Source: Roseospira visakhapatnamensis
GTDB lineage: Bacteria > Pseudomonadota > Alphaproteobacteria > Rhodospirillales > Rhodospirillaceae
Assembly (NCBI RefSeq): GCF_014197915.1
Contig: NZ_JACIGK010000013.1
Span: forward strand, 62,001 to 126,000
Reading direction: 5' to 3'
DNA: 64,000 bases
Of the stretch, positions 1-8,060 are shown one piece after another (position 1 is the stretch's first letter; the number at the start of each line of letters is the position of its first letter). The notes beneath the pieces were generated by a model. It ran no database searches. It was not told where the DNA came from and worked only from the letters and a program-made list of their open reading frames with translations. The position numbers were made by a program, and so were the translations under genes.

Positions 1-1
1 C

Positions 2-319
2 TACGTGATCCCCAAGGAAGGCACGCTGATGTGGTTCGACACGCTGGCGGTGCCGGCCGACGCGCCCAATCCGGACGCGGCCCACGCCATGATCAATTAC
101 CTGCTGGAGCCCGAGGTCGCCGCCACGATCTCCAACTACGTGGCCTATGCCAGCGCCAACGACGCCGCCAAGCCCTTCCTGGATGACGAGATCCTGAACG
201 ACCCGCGCATCTACCCGCCCGACGACGTACTGGGGCGGCTGTTCCCGGACCGGGCCTCGTCGCAGACGGCGGACCGGATGCGCACCCGCCTGTGGAACCG
301 CTTCAAGACCGGGATCTGA
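2..319 (+). CDS. potF: Polyamine ABC transporter substrate-binding protein, C-terminal part
   Basis: The reading frame is open from the window edge, so this is the 3' end of a gene that starts upstream. The visible 105 residues read like the C-terminal lobe of PotF/PotD-type periplasmic spermidine/putrescine-binding proteins: a segment IPKEGTLMWFDTLAVPADAP, then a helix with INYLLEPEVAA and the typical SNYVAYASAN motif. The protein would deliver polyamine (or a related amine) to the permease encoded downstream. The pot ATPase gene follows after a 120-bp gap that contains a perfect hairpin. The exact substrate cannot be read from this fragment. Confidence 0.85.
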   Translation, partial: YVIPKEGTLMWFDTLAVPADAPNPDAAHAMINYLLEPEVAATISNYVAYASANDAAKPFLDDEILNDPRIYPPDDVLGRLFPDRASSQTADRMRTRLWNRFKTGI

Positions 320-370
320 CGGCACGCCGGATGGATCCCGGCGCCGCCCCAGCCACGGACGCAACGGGAC

Positions 371-394
371 ACCTCCCCCATTCATGGGGGAGGT
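371..394. repeat. Perfect 11-bp inverted repeat between potF and potG
   Basis: The arms at 371-381 and 384-394 (ACCTCCCCCAT and its exact complement) are separated by only two bases. The right arm is followed by a G-run. The element lies between the binding-protein gene and the ATPase gene. A hairpin here could stabilise the upstream message or lower downstream expression, as often happens between binding-protein and permease genes; that role is inferred. It may instead be a member of a dispersed intergenic palindrome family. Confidence 0.6.
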
Positions 395-439
395 CGGGAG
401 GGGGGCGAACCATGACACCGGCCGGAAGGGCGACGTGAC

Positions 440-1612
440 ATGATCGACACCGTCGTGCCCCAAGGCCCCGCCGCCCGGCCCGAGGGCAGCCGCCCGGGCG
501 CCATGCAGCGCCGGGCGGAGGCGCCCCCGATCATCGACATCCAGGACGTGGTCAAGACCTTCGGCGATTTCGTCGCCGTCGATCACGTCTCGCTGACCAT
601 CCGCGAGGGCGAGTTGTTCGCCCTGCTGGGGGGGTCGGGCTGTGGCAAGACCACGCTGCTGCGCATGCTGGCCGGGTTCGAGCAGCCCACCGCCGGGCGG
701 ATCCTGATCGGCGGCCAGGACATGACCAGGACGGCCCCCTACGACCGGCCCGTCAACATGATGTTCCAGAGCTACGCCCTGTTCCCGCACATGACGGTGG
801 AGGCCAACGTGGCCTTCGGCCTGCGCCAGGACGGCCGCCTGCCCCGGGCGCGGATCCGCGAGCGGGTACGCGAGATGCTGGACCTGGTGCAGTTGGCCCC
901 CTTCGCCAAGCGCAAGCCGCATCACCTGTCGGGCGGCCAGCGCCAGCGGGTCGCGCTCGCCCGGTCGCTGGCCAAGCATCCCAAGGTGCTGCTGCTGGAC
1001 GAGCCGCTGGCCGCGCTGGACAAGAAGCTGCGCGAGGAGACCCAACTGGAGCTGGTGTGCATCCAGGAACGCGTGGGCACCACCTTCGTGGTCGTCACCC
1101 ACGACCAGGAAGAGGCCATGACCATGGCCGACCGCGTGGCCATCATGGACACGGGCCGCATCGTCCAGGTGGACACCCCGCATGCCCTCTACGAGTATCC
1201 CAACACCCGCTTCGTGGCGGAGTTCTTCGGCACGGTGAACCTGTTCCAGGGCGTGCTGGTGGAGGACGAACCCGACCACGTGCTGATCCGCTCGGACGCC
1301 CTGGCGCGCCCGGTCTACGTGGGCCATGGCATCAGCGCCCGCGAGGCGGCCACCGTCTGGGTCGCCTTGCGGCCCGAGAAGATCGCCATTTCCAAGCAGG
1401 CACCCGACACCCCCCACAACTGGGACAGCGGCATCGTCGAGGACATCGTCTACCTGGGCGGCATCTCCACCTTCCACGTGCGCATGGACGGCGGCGCCCT
1501 GGCCCGGGTCACCATGCAGAACCTGGAGCGCATGGCGGCGCCGGAGATCACCTGGGACGACCGCGTGTACCTGTCGTGGCGTCACGACAACATCGTGGTG
1601 GTGACGTCGTGA
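440..1612 (+). CDS. potG: Polyamine ABC transporter ATP-binding protein
   Basis: This 390-residue ATPase energises the importer on the cytoplasmic side. Visible motifs are Walker A GGSGCGKT at residues 64-71, Q-loop Gln110, signature LSGGQ at 163-167, Walker B VLLLDEP at 183-189 and H-loop His221. The C-terminal ~130 residues form a TOBE-type domain (VALRPEKIAI), as in PotA/PotG. A GGAAGG ribosome-binding site precedes the chosen ATG; an internal ATG at residue 22 is possible because the first ~28 residues are a Pro/Arg-rich extension. The stop overlaps the next gene by four bases (GTGA), which suggests translational coupling. The PotG assignment over PotA rests on the downstream PotH/PotI-like permeases. 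Confidence 0.92.
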   Translation: MIDTVVPQGPAARPEGSRPGAMQRRAEAPPIIDIQDVVKTFGDFVAVDHVSLTIREGELFALLGGSGCGKTTLLRMLAGFEQPTAGRILIGGQDMTRTAPYDRPVNMMFQSYALFPHMTVEANVAFGLRQDGRLPRARIRERVREMLDLVQLAPFAKRKPHHLSGGQRQRVALARSLAKHPKVLLLDEPLAALDKKLREETQLELVCIQERVGTTFVVVTHDQEEAMTMADRVAIMDTGRIVQVDTPHALYEYPNTRFVAEFFGTVNLFQGVLVEDEPDHVLIRSDALARPVYVGHGISAREAATVWVALRPEKIAISKQAPDTPHNWDSGIVEDIVYLGGISTFHVRMDGGALARVTMQNLERMAAPEITWDDRVYLSWRHDNIVVVTS

Positions 1613-2619
1613 CCGGCGCGGCCGGCCCCGAAGCCCGCGAACAGGCCGAACGCACCTGGGCAAGCCCCGGGGCAAGCCCCGGGGGCCCGGACCGGGACCG
1701 GCCGCTGACCCCGATCCAGCGTCTGGTCGCGCGCTTCGGCCGGGGCCTGGTGATCGCCACACCCTATGGATGGCTGCTGCTGTTCTTCCTGCTGCCCTTC
1801 ATCATCGTCCTGAAGATCAGCTTCGCCGAGTTCCGCCTCGGCGTGCCCCCCTACACGCCACTGGTGACCTGGCTGGAGGGCGGCTACCTGCATCTCAAGC
1901 TGGCCCTGGGCAACTACCTGTTCCTGCTGGACGATCCGCTGTACATCACGGCCTACCTGACCTCCCTGAAGGTGGCCCTGGTGTCCACGGTCATCGCCCT
2001 GCTGATCGGCTACCCCATGGCCTACGCCATCGCCCGCTCGACGCCGCCGTGGCGGTCGGTGTTCCTGCTGCTGGTGATCCTGCCGTTCTGGACCTCGTTC
2101 CTGATCCGCGTCTATGCCTGGATCGGCATCCTCAAGAACAACGGCCTCATCAACAATGCCCTCATGGCGCTGGGCGTGATCGACGAACCGCTGCCGCTTC
2201 TCAACACCGAGGTCTCGCTCTACGTCGGCATCGTCTATTCCTACCTGCCGTTCATGGTCCTGCCGCTCTATGCGACGCTGGAGAAGCTGGACGTCTCCCT
2301 GCTGGAGGCCGCCGCCGACCTGGGCAGCCGGCCGTTCAAGACCTTCCTGACGGTGACCTTGCCGCTGTCCCTGCCGGGAATCGTCGCCGGATCCATGCTG
2401 GTGTTCATCCCGGCGGTGGGCGAGTTCGTCATCCCCGACCTTCTGGGCGGCGCCGACACCCTGATGATCGGCAAGGTCCTCTGGAGCGAGTTCTTCAGCA
2501 ACCGGGACTGGCCGGTGGCCTCGGCGGTGGCCATCGCCATGCTGGTCTTCCTGGTGGTGCCCATCGTCATCTTCCAGCACCACCAGCAGCAACACGCGGA
2601 CCGGACGGAGGCCGGGTAG
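1609..2619 (+). CDS. potH: Polyamine ABC transporter permease 1
   Basis: This is an inner-membrane permease of the BPD_transp_1 family, 336 residues. I chose the GTG at 1609 because it overlaps the potG stop as GTGA; upstream in-frame ATGs lie deep inside potG. After a ~45-residue hydrophilic N-terminus come about six membrane segments, the first around YGWLLLFFLLPFIIVLKI. The EAA loop that contacts the ATPase is seen as LEAAADLGSRPFKTFLTVTLP. The next gene starts one base after the stop, so the pair forms a heteromeric channel. The family handles spermidine, putrescine or related cations; the substrate is not proven here. Confidence 0.92.
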   Translation: MTGAAGPEAREQAERTWASPGASPGGPDRDRPLTPIQRLVARFGRGLVIATPYGWLLLFFLLPFIIVLKISFAEFRLGVPPYTPLVTWLEGGYLHLKLALGNYLFLLDDPLYITAYLTSLKVALVSTVIALLIGYPMAYAIARSTPPWRSVFLLLVILPFWTSFLIRVYAWIGILKNNGLINNALMALGVIDEPLPLLNTEVSLYVGIVYSYLPFMVLPLYATLEKLDVSLLEAAADLGSRPFKTFLTVTLPLSLPGIVAGSMLVFIPAVGEFVIPDLLGGADTLMIGKVLWSEFFSNRDWPVASAVAIAMLVFLVVPIVIFQHHQQQHADRTEAG

Positions 2620-2620
2620 G

Positions 2621-3487
2621 ATGCAGCGACGCTCCCCCTTCCTGATCGCGACCCTGGCCTTCGGCTTCGCGTTCCTTTACGGGCCGATCCTGCTGCTCAT
2701 CCTGTACTCCTTCAACGAAAGCCGGCTGGTCACGGTGTGGGGCGGGTTCTCGACAAAATGGTACGCCGAGCTGTTCCGGGACGAGCAGATCCTGGACGCC
2801 GCCCTGGTCAGCCTGCGCGTCGGCGTGTTCTCCGCCACCATCGCCACCGTGCTGGGCACCCTGTCGGCGCTGATGATGGTGCGCTTCGGGCGGTTCCGGG
2901 GTCGGCTGCTGTTCACCGGCATGATCACCGCGCCCCTGGTCATGCCCGAGGTCATCACCGGCCTGTCGCTGCTGTTGCTGTTCGTGGCGCTGGAAACCGC
3001 CATCGGCTGGCCCGCCGGGCGCGGCGTGGACACCATCACCATCGCCCACACCACCTTCTGCATGGCCTACGTCACCGTGGTGGTGCGGGCGCGTCTGGCC
3101 GGGCTCGACCGCAGCGTGGAGGAGGCGGCCATGGACCTGGGGGCGCGGCCCCTGAAGGCGTTCCTGGTGATCACCCTGCCCATGCTGATGCCGGCGCTGG
3201 TGTCCGGCTGGCTGCTGGGGTTCACCCTGTCCCTGGACGACCTGGTGATCGCCAGCTTCGTCGCCGGACCGTCGTCCACCACCCTGCCGATGGTGGTGTT
3301 CTCGTCGGTGCGCCTGGGCATCTCGCCCAAGATCAACGCCCTGGCCACGCTGCTGGTGATTCTGGCGACGGTCACGATCCTGATCGCCGCCTGGATCCTG
3401 TGGCGTCAGGAGCGCGAGCGCGACCGGGCCGTGAGTCAGGCCCTGGCGGAGGACAAGGGACGACACGCGACCGGGCGCCGCGCCTGA
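2621..3487 (+). CDS. potI: Polyamine ABC transporter permease 2
   Basis: This is the second membrane subunit, 288 residues, about six transmembrane segments. It begins with a hydrophobic stretch (ATLAFGFAFLYGPILLLILYS), and the family motif SFNESRLVTVWGGFSTKWY follows. The EAA loop reads VEEAAMDLGARPLKAFLVIT. It is the last gene of the potFGHI operon. The C-terminus is a charged tail rich in Arg and Glu. I see no clear terminator in the short gap before the convergent dehydrogenase. Confidence 0.92.
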   Translation: MQRRSPFLIATLAFGFAFLYGPILLLILYSFNESRLVTVWGGFSTKWYAELFRDEQILDAALVSLRVGVFSATIATVLGTLSALMMVRFGRFRGRLLFTGMITAPLVMPEVITGLSLLLLFVALETAIGWPAGRGVDTITIAHTTFCMAYVTVVVRARLAGLDRSVEEAAMDLGARPLKAFLVITLPMLMPALVSGWLLGFTLSLDDLVIASFVAGPSSTTLPMVVFSSVRLGISPKINALATLLVILATVTILIAAWILWRQERERDRAVSQALAEDKGRHATGRRA

Positions 3488-3556
3488 CGGCGCGCGCGCA
3501 TCCCTGGGCGTCGATCGCTCGCCGGACGGGGGCGCCCGGCCAGGCCCTCTCCCGGC

Positions 3557-4543
3557 CTACAGCAGATTCGGCAGCACCCGGTCCGGCGGACGATGGCCGT
3601 CGGCGAAGGTCTTGATGTTGATCAGCACCTTGTCGCCCATGTCGACACGCCCCTCGATGGTCGCCGAGCCCATGTGCGGGATCGCCACCACATTCGGGAA
3701 CCCCAGCAGCTTGGGGTTTACCGCCGGGGCGTGCTCGAACACGTCCAGGCCGGCGCCGGCCAGCGCGCCCGCGGCCAGCAAGCGCACCAGGGCATTCTCG
3801 TCGATCACCTCGCCGCGCGCGGTGTTGACGATATAGGCATGCGGTTGCATCAGCTTGAGACGCCGCGCCGACAACAGGTGATAGGTCGCCGGGGTGTGCG
3901 GGCAGTGCACCGAAATCACATCCACCCGGGCCAGCATCTGGTCCAGGCTCTCCCAGTACGTGGCTTCCAGCTCCGTCTCGATGCTCTCGTGCAGGCGATG
4001 GCGGTTGTGGTAGTGGATGGCCATGCCGAAGCCCTTGGCGCGCCGCGCCACCGCCTGGCCGATGCGGCCCATGCCCAGGATGCCCAGCCGCTTGCCCCAG
4101 ATGCGATGGCCCAGCATGTGGGTCGGCGACCAGCCGGCCCAGTCGCCGCTGTGCAACAGGCGCTCGCCCTCCACCAGCCGGCGCGGCACCGCCAGGATCA
4201 GCGCCATGGTCATGTCGGCGGTGTCCTCGGTCAGCACGTCGGGGGTGTTGGTCACGGTAACGCCGCGTTGGTGGGCGGTGGCCACGTCGATATGGTCCAC
4301 CCCGGTGCCGAAGTTGGCGATCAACCGCAGTTGGGCGCCGGCCTGGGAGAGGACGGAGGCATCGAGTCGATCGGTGACCGTCGGCACCAGGACGTCGGCC
4401 TCCGCCATGGCGGCCAACAGCTCGTCCCGAGAAAACGGGTGGTCGTCCTCGTTCAGCCGGACCTGAAACAATTCCGCCATGCGGGTTTCAATGACGTCAG
4501 GAAGCTTGCGGGTCACCACCACCAGGGGTTTGGGCTTGGGCAT
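3557..4543 (-). CDS. 2-hydroxyacid dehydrogenase (glyoxylate/hydroxypyruvate reductase type)
   Basis: This is a 328-residue NAD(P)-dependent D-2-hydroxyacid dehydrogenase, a cytosolic enzyme that reduces 2-oxoacids such as glyoxylate or hydroxypyruvate. The nucleotide-binding motif GILGMGRIGQAVARR lies near residues 155-169. The family signature NTARGEVIDENAL, the catalytic Arg region and the C-terminal His of AIPHMGSAT are present. The N-terminal VTVTNTPDVLTEDTADMT is characteristic of the GyaR/GhrB branch. It converges with potI and is divergent from the SH3-protein operon. Distinction from phosphoglycerate dehydrogenase is by length (no ACT domain) and motif style only. Confidence 0.9.
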   Translation of the reverse strand: MPKPKPLVVVTRKLPDVIETRMAELFQVRLNEDDHPFSRDELLAAMAEADVLVPTVTDRLDASVLSQAGAQLRLIANFGTGVDHIDVATAHQRGVTVTNTPDVLTEDTADMTMALILAVPRRLVEGERLLHSGDWAGWSPTHMLGHRIWGKRLGILGMGRIGQAVARRAKGFGMAIHYHNRHRLHESIETELEATYWESLDQMLARVDVISVHCPHTPATYHLLSARRLKLMQPHAYIVNTARGEVIDENALVRLLAAGALAGAGLDVFEHAPAVNPKLLGFPNVVAIPHMGSATIEGRVDMGDKVLINIKTFADGHRPPDRVLPNLL

Positions 4544-4925
4544 GCTGACAGTCCTCTCCCAGCGATCTCTCGGGTCTTAAGGCGAGCGGCGGCCTGCCCT
4601 GGTACCGGCACGAACCCTCCCTCCCTCGGCCCCCTGTGTACCGACTTCCCCGCCCGGATGTCCAGGGGGGGCGCATGCCTCCGGCCCCGGGAGCGGCGCT
4701 CCTCGGAGGACCGCACGGCGCTTGACCGCCGGTCGGCGGACAACCCTATAATACCAGCGGTAGGCGGGTGTGCTCCATCCGCCGCCGGGTGCCTTGCGGG
4801 GGCCCGGATGTCACCACCCGGCGTCGCGAGGCGGTGCCGGGGCTGCACTGGGCTTCACCGACCAGTCTCGCTGGTCCTTGGGTGGAGAGCCTTCCGGATC
4901 CATCACTGACTCGGGTGCGCGAGGA
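4544..4925. other. Intergenic region between divergent genes
   Basis: This 380-bp GC-rich gap should contain the divergent promoters of the dehydrogenase and the SH3-protein operon. I see no reading frame with convincing protein character. It holds a partial copy of the palindromic element described at 4752-4812. No convincing promoter boxes stand out. Confidence 0.5.
4752..4812 (+). repeat. Partial copy of the palindromic element at 7771-7951
   Basis: This ~60-bp stretch aligns with the reverse complement of 7890-7951. Both begin TACCAGCGG, share GTGTG, CATCCGCC, CCGGG, GCCTTGC and GCCCGGATG in the same order and spacing, and then diverge. The match covers one terminal repeat plus the two end hairpins of the longer element; the central 27-bp-arm palindrome is missing. 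It is therefore a truncated or diverged second copy in opposite orientation, 3 kb away. Confidence 0.7.
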
Positions 4926-5546
4926 ATGACCTGCCGATCATCGCGACGCGCCGCCGGCGGCGTGGCGCCGACCTTCGGAGGCGGCCGGCGGGCGGCGGCT
5001 GCGATGCTGCTGATCCTGGCCCTGGCGACGGCGCCCGCCCTGGCCCAGACGGCCGACCCGCCCCAGGACGTGGCCGGCGACGTGCCGGCGGCCGCCGACG
5101 GCGCGCCGATGGTCGGGGCCAGCGGACGTCCGCTGCCGCGCTTCGTGTCGCTGAAATCGGATCAAGTGAACCTGCGCACCGGACCCGGCACCCGGTATCC
5201 CGTGTCCTGGGTATACCAGCGCCGCCACCTGCCCATGGAGATCACCCAGGAAACCGAGGACTGGCGGCGTGTCCGCGATCCCGACGGCACCGAGGGCTGG
5301 GTGCATCGGGCGATGCTGTCGGGGCAGCGCATGGCGGTGGTCATGGGACAGACCAACCAGATCCTGCTACGCGGTCCGGACGCCACCGCGGACGGCATCG
5401 CCGAGGTGGAGCCCCGGGTGGTCGTCAAGCTGTTGCAATGCCCGCTGGAGCACGAGCACTGCCGGGTGGAGGCGGCGCGCTTCCAGGGCTGGCTGCCGCG
5501 CATGACGCTCTGGGGTGTCTATCCCGGGGAGTACGTGGACCGATGA
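4926..5546 (+). CDS. Exported SH3-domain protein
   Basis: This 206-residue protein has an N-terminal export signal: a basic stretch (RRAA...GGGRRAAA), a hydrophobic core MLLILALATAPA and a likely cleavage after ALA. The mature part holds a bacterial SH3-like domain (VNLRTGPGTRYPVSWVYQRR, then DWRRVRDPDGTEGWVHRAML) and a second, degenerate one ending WLPRMTLWGVYPGE. Such proteins bind peptidoglycan or act in the envelope; the role of this one is unknown. I chose ATG 4926 because the signal peptide directly follows; GAGGA sits immediately before it, an unusually short spacing. It overlaps the next gene as ATGA. Confidence 0.85.
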   Translation: MTCRSSRRAAGGVAPTFGGGRRAAAAMLLILALATAPALAQTADPPQDVAGDVPAAADGAPMVGASGRPLPRFVSLKSDQVNLRTGPGTRYPVSWVYQRRHLPMEITQETEDWRRVRDPDGTEGWVHRAMLSGQRMAVVMGQTNQILLRGPDATADGIAEVEPRVVVKLLQCPLEHEHCRVEAARFQGWLPRMTLWGVYPGEYVDR

Positions 5547-6856
5547 CCTCGCCAGGCACCGCGCGGCCCCGCCTGCTCCCGGCCGCCGCTTGGTGCCTCT
5601 ACGACTGGGCCAACTCGGCCTTTCCGACGGTCATCGCCACCTTTGTCTTTTCCGCCTACTTCACCAAGGCGGTGGCCGAGACGCCCGAGCAAGGCACCAC
5701 GCTCTGGGCCTGGGCGACGGCGCTGTCGGGGCTGCTGATCGCCCTCTTGAGCCCGCTGCTGGGGGCCATCGCCGATCGGGGTGGAGGCCGCAAGCCCTGG
5801 CTGGCGGTGTTCTCGGTGGTAACCATCGTCGCCTCCGGGCTGCTGTTCCTGATCGAACCCGATCCCGCCTTCGCCTTGCTGGCACTGGTGCTGGTGGTGA
5901 TCGCCAACACCGGGTTCGAGGTCGGCATCGTCTTCTACAACGCGCTGCTGCCGGACGTGGCGCCGCCCCGATGGCTGGGGCGGGTCTCGGGCTGGGCCTG
6001 GGGACTGGGCTACGCCGGCGGGCTGAGCGCGCTGGTGGTCGCCCTGTTCGGGCTGGTGCGGGCCGACCCGGCCCCCTTCGGACTGGACGGCGGCCCCGAT
6101 GCCCTGGAGCCGGTGCGCGCCACCGCCCTGCTGGTCGCCGTCTGGTACGCCGCCTTCGCCTGGCCGTTGTTCCTGTTCGTGCCCGACCGGTACCGCCCCG
6201 CCGCGCCGACCGCCATGTCGACCGCCGCCCGCGAGGGGCTCGCGACCCTGTGGCGGACGGTGCGCACCCTGCCCACCCGCGACCCCAACCTGCTGCGCTT
6301 TCTGATCGCGCGCATGCTCTATACCGACGGCCTCAACACCCTGTTCGCCTTCGGCGGCATCTACGCCGCCGGCACCTTCGGCATGAGCTTCGACGACATC
6401 ATCCTCTTCGGCATCGCCATGAACGTCGCCGCCGGCCTGGGCGCCACGGCCTTCGCCTGGGTGGACGACCGCATCGGCTCACGCAACACGGTGCTCATCG
6501 GGCTGACGGGCATGACCGCCTTCGGCACCGCCATCCTGCTGGTCGACTCCGCGCTCTGGTTCTGGGTGTTCGGCCTGTCGCTGGGCGTGTTCTTCGGCCC
6601 GGTGCAGGCGCCCAGCCGCACCCTGATGGCCCGGCTCGCCCCCGAGGACCTGCGCGCCGAGATGTTCGGCCTGTTCGCCCTGTCCGGCCGCATCACCGCC
6701 TTCCTGGGACCCTTGGTGCTGGGCTGGGTCGTGCTGCTGACCGGCAGCCAGCGCTGGGGCATGGCGTCGATCCTGCTGTTCCTGGTGCCCGGCCTGCTGC
6801 TGATGCTGACCGTCAAGGAGAGGCCGGTCGACAGCACGGCCGGCCCACCGTCGTGA
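5543..6856 (+). CDS. MFS transporter, UMF1/Atg22-like
   Basis: This 437-residue inner-membrane transporter has about twelve hydrophobic segments. The N-terminal WCLYDWANSAFPTVIATFVFSAYF is diagnostic of the UMF1 (Atg22-like) branch of the major facilitator superfamily; yeast Atg22 exports amino acids from the vacuole. Basic loops such as GGGRKPW follow the second helix region, and PDRYRP lies in the central loop. The ATG overlaps the previous stop (ATGA), and its own stop overlaps the next start (GTGA), so the three genes are translationally coupled. The substrate is not known. Confidence 0.88.
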   Translation: MTSPGTARPRLLPAAAWCLYDWANSAFPTVIATFVFSAYFTKAVAETPEQGTTLWAWATALSGLLIALLSPLLGAIADRGGGRKPWLAVFSVVTIVASGLLFLIEPDPAFALLALVLVVIANTGFEVGIVFYNALLPDVAPPRWLGRVSGWAWGLGYAGGLSALVVALFGLVRADPAPFGLDGGPDALEPVRATALLVAVWYAAFAWPLFLFVPDRYRPAAPTAMSTAAREGLATLWRTVRTLPTRDPNLLRFLIARMLYTDGLNTLFAFGGIYAAGTFGMSFDDIILFGIAMNVAAGLGATAFAWVDDRIGSRNTVLIGLTGMTAFGTAILLVDSALWFWVFGLSLGVFFGPVQAPSRTLMARLAPEDLRAEMFGLFALSGRITAFLGPLVLGWVVLLTGSQRWGMASILLFLVPGLLLMLTVKERPVDSTAGPPS

Positions 6857-7770
6857 TCGTCTCGGCCAGCTACCGCACCGACATCCCGGCGTTCTACGCC
6901 CGCTGGTTCCAGGCGCGGCTGGCGGCGGGGTGCGCGTGGGTGACCAATCCCTACGGTGGCCGGCCTGCACGGGTATCGCTGGCCCCGGGCGCGGTGGACG
7001 GCTGGGTGTTCTGGACTCGCAACCCCCTGCCCTTCGCCGATGCCCTGGAGGCCGTGGCGGCGCGCGGCGAGCCGTTCGTGGTGCAGATGACCGTTCTCGG
7101 CCACCCCCGCGCCCTGGACGTCGCGGTGATCCCGCCCGACCGCGCGCTGGCCGCCATGGCCGCCTTGCGGGACCGGTACGGCCCCCGGGCGGTGGTCTGG
7201 CGCCACGACCCGATCGTGTTCTCCAGCCTGACGCCGCCGGAGTGGCACCGGGCGGCTTTTGCCCGGCACGCCCGGGCGTTGCGGGGCGTGGTGGACGAGG
7301 TGGTGGTTTCCGTCTTGCAAGTCTACGCCAAGAGCCGCCGAACCCTGGACCACCGGGCCGCCCGGCACGGCTTCACCTGGCGCGATCCCCCCGACGATGA
7401 GAAACGCGCGCTGTTGGCCGATCTGGCGGCCACTGCCGCGACCGAGGGGATGCGGGTCTCGCTCTGCGGTCAGGCCGATCTGGGCCGGAACATGCCGGGC
7501 CTGGATCCCGCCGCCTGCGTGGACGCCGCCCGGCTGTCGGACATCGCCGGCCGGCCCATCGCCGCGCGTCCCCGGCCGCACCGCCCCTGTGGCTGCGCCG
7601 AAAGCCGCGACATCGGCGCCTACGACACCTGCCCGCACGGCTGCGCCTATTGCTACGCCACCCGCGACCAGGACCTGGCGAAACGGCGGCACGCGGCCCA
7701 CGATCCGGCCAGCGCCTTCCTGGACCGGCGCGATCCCCCACCCGAACCCGGCCCGCCGCGCCTGATCTGA
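6853..7770 (+). CDS. DUF1848 family protein
   Basis: This is a 305-residue protein of uncharacterised family DUF1848. Family-like features are the N-terminal SASYRTDIPAFYARWF, the WVFWTRNPLPF block, VWRHDPIVFSS, and a Cys-rich C-terminus CGCAESRDIGAYDTCPHGCAYCYA. The clustered cysteines suggest a metal or iron-sulfur site, but the arrangement is C-terminal, unlike a canonical radical SAM protein. GTG 6853 overlaps the transporter stop. Its TGA stop at 7768-7770 directly abuts the palindromic element and doubles as the left copy of that element's apparent target-site repeat. Confidence 0.85.
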   Translation: MIVSASYRTDIPAFYARWFQARLAAGCAWVTNPYGGRPARVSLAPGAVDGWVFWTRNPLPFADALEAVAARGEPFVVQMTVLGHPRALDVAVIPPDRALAAMAALRDRYGPRAVVWRHDPIVFSSLTPPEWHRAAFARHARALRGVVDEVVVSVLQVYAKSRRTLDHRAARHGFTWRDPPDDEKRALLADLAATAATEGMRVSLCGQADLGRNMPGLDPAACVDAARLSDIAGRPIAARPRPHRPCGCAESRDIGAYDTCPHGCAYCYATRDQDLAKRRHAAHDPASAFLDRRDPPPEPGPPRLI

Positions 7771-7951
7771 TACCAACGGTCATTGAGAATGACCGTAGCA
7801 GTCCGTGGCCGGCCCACTCCCCCACCCGGCCACCCCAAGTATACTGCTGTGGGTGGCCGGGTGGGGGAGTGGGCCGGTGCCAAGATCTGGACCATCCGGG
7901 CGCCTGCAAGGCGCCCGGGGGCGGATGAGTCACACTCATCCGCCGCTGGTA
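7771..7951 (+). mobile_element. Miniature palindromic element with terminal inverted repeats
   Basis: This 181-bp element starts TACCAACGG and ends with the complement of TACCAGCGG, i.e. near-perfect 9-bp terminal inverted repeats. TGA lies immediately outside both ends (7768-7770 and 7952-7954), compatible with a 3-bp target duplication. Inside are four perfect hairpins in a row: 9-bp arms at 7776-7784/7788-7796, 27-bp arms at 7809-7835/7851-7877, 9-bp arms at 7896-7904/7910-7918 and 11-bp arms at 7920-7930/7934-7944. No coding capacity is seen. It behaves like a MITE or a complex REP-type element. A partial copy lies at 4752-4812. Confidence 0.7.
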
Positions 7952-8060
7952 TGATTTCCTGTTGACAGTCGGGGCACGCACCCTTCCCGCCCCGCGTCGT
8001 TCGGACTACCATTTCCCGCGAGAGTGACCCAGGTTTCCTCAATCCAGGGAGGACCGTCCC

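Noticed and set aside
1057-1608. Long in-frame upstream extension of the potH reading frame
   Set aside because: It lies wholly inside potG in another frame; the GTG at 1609 with a four-base overlap is the natural start.
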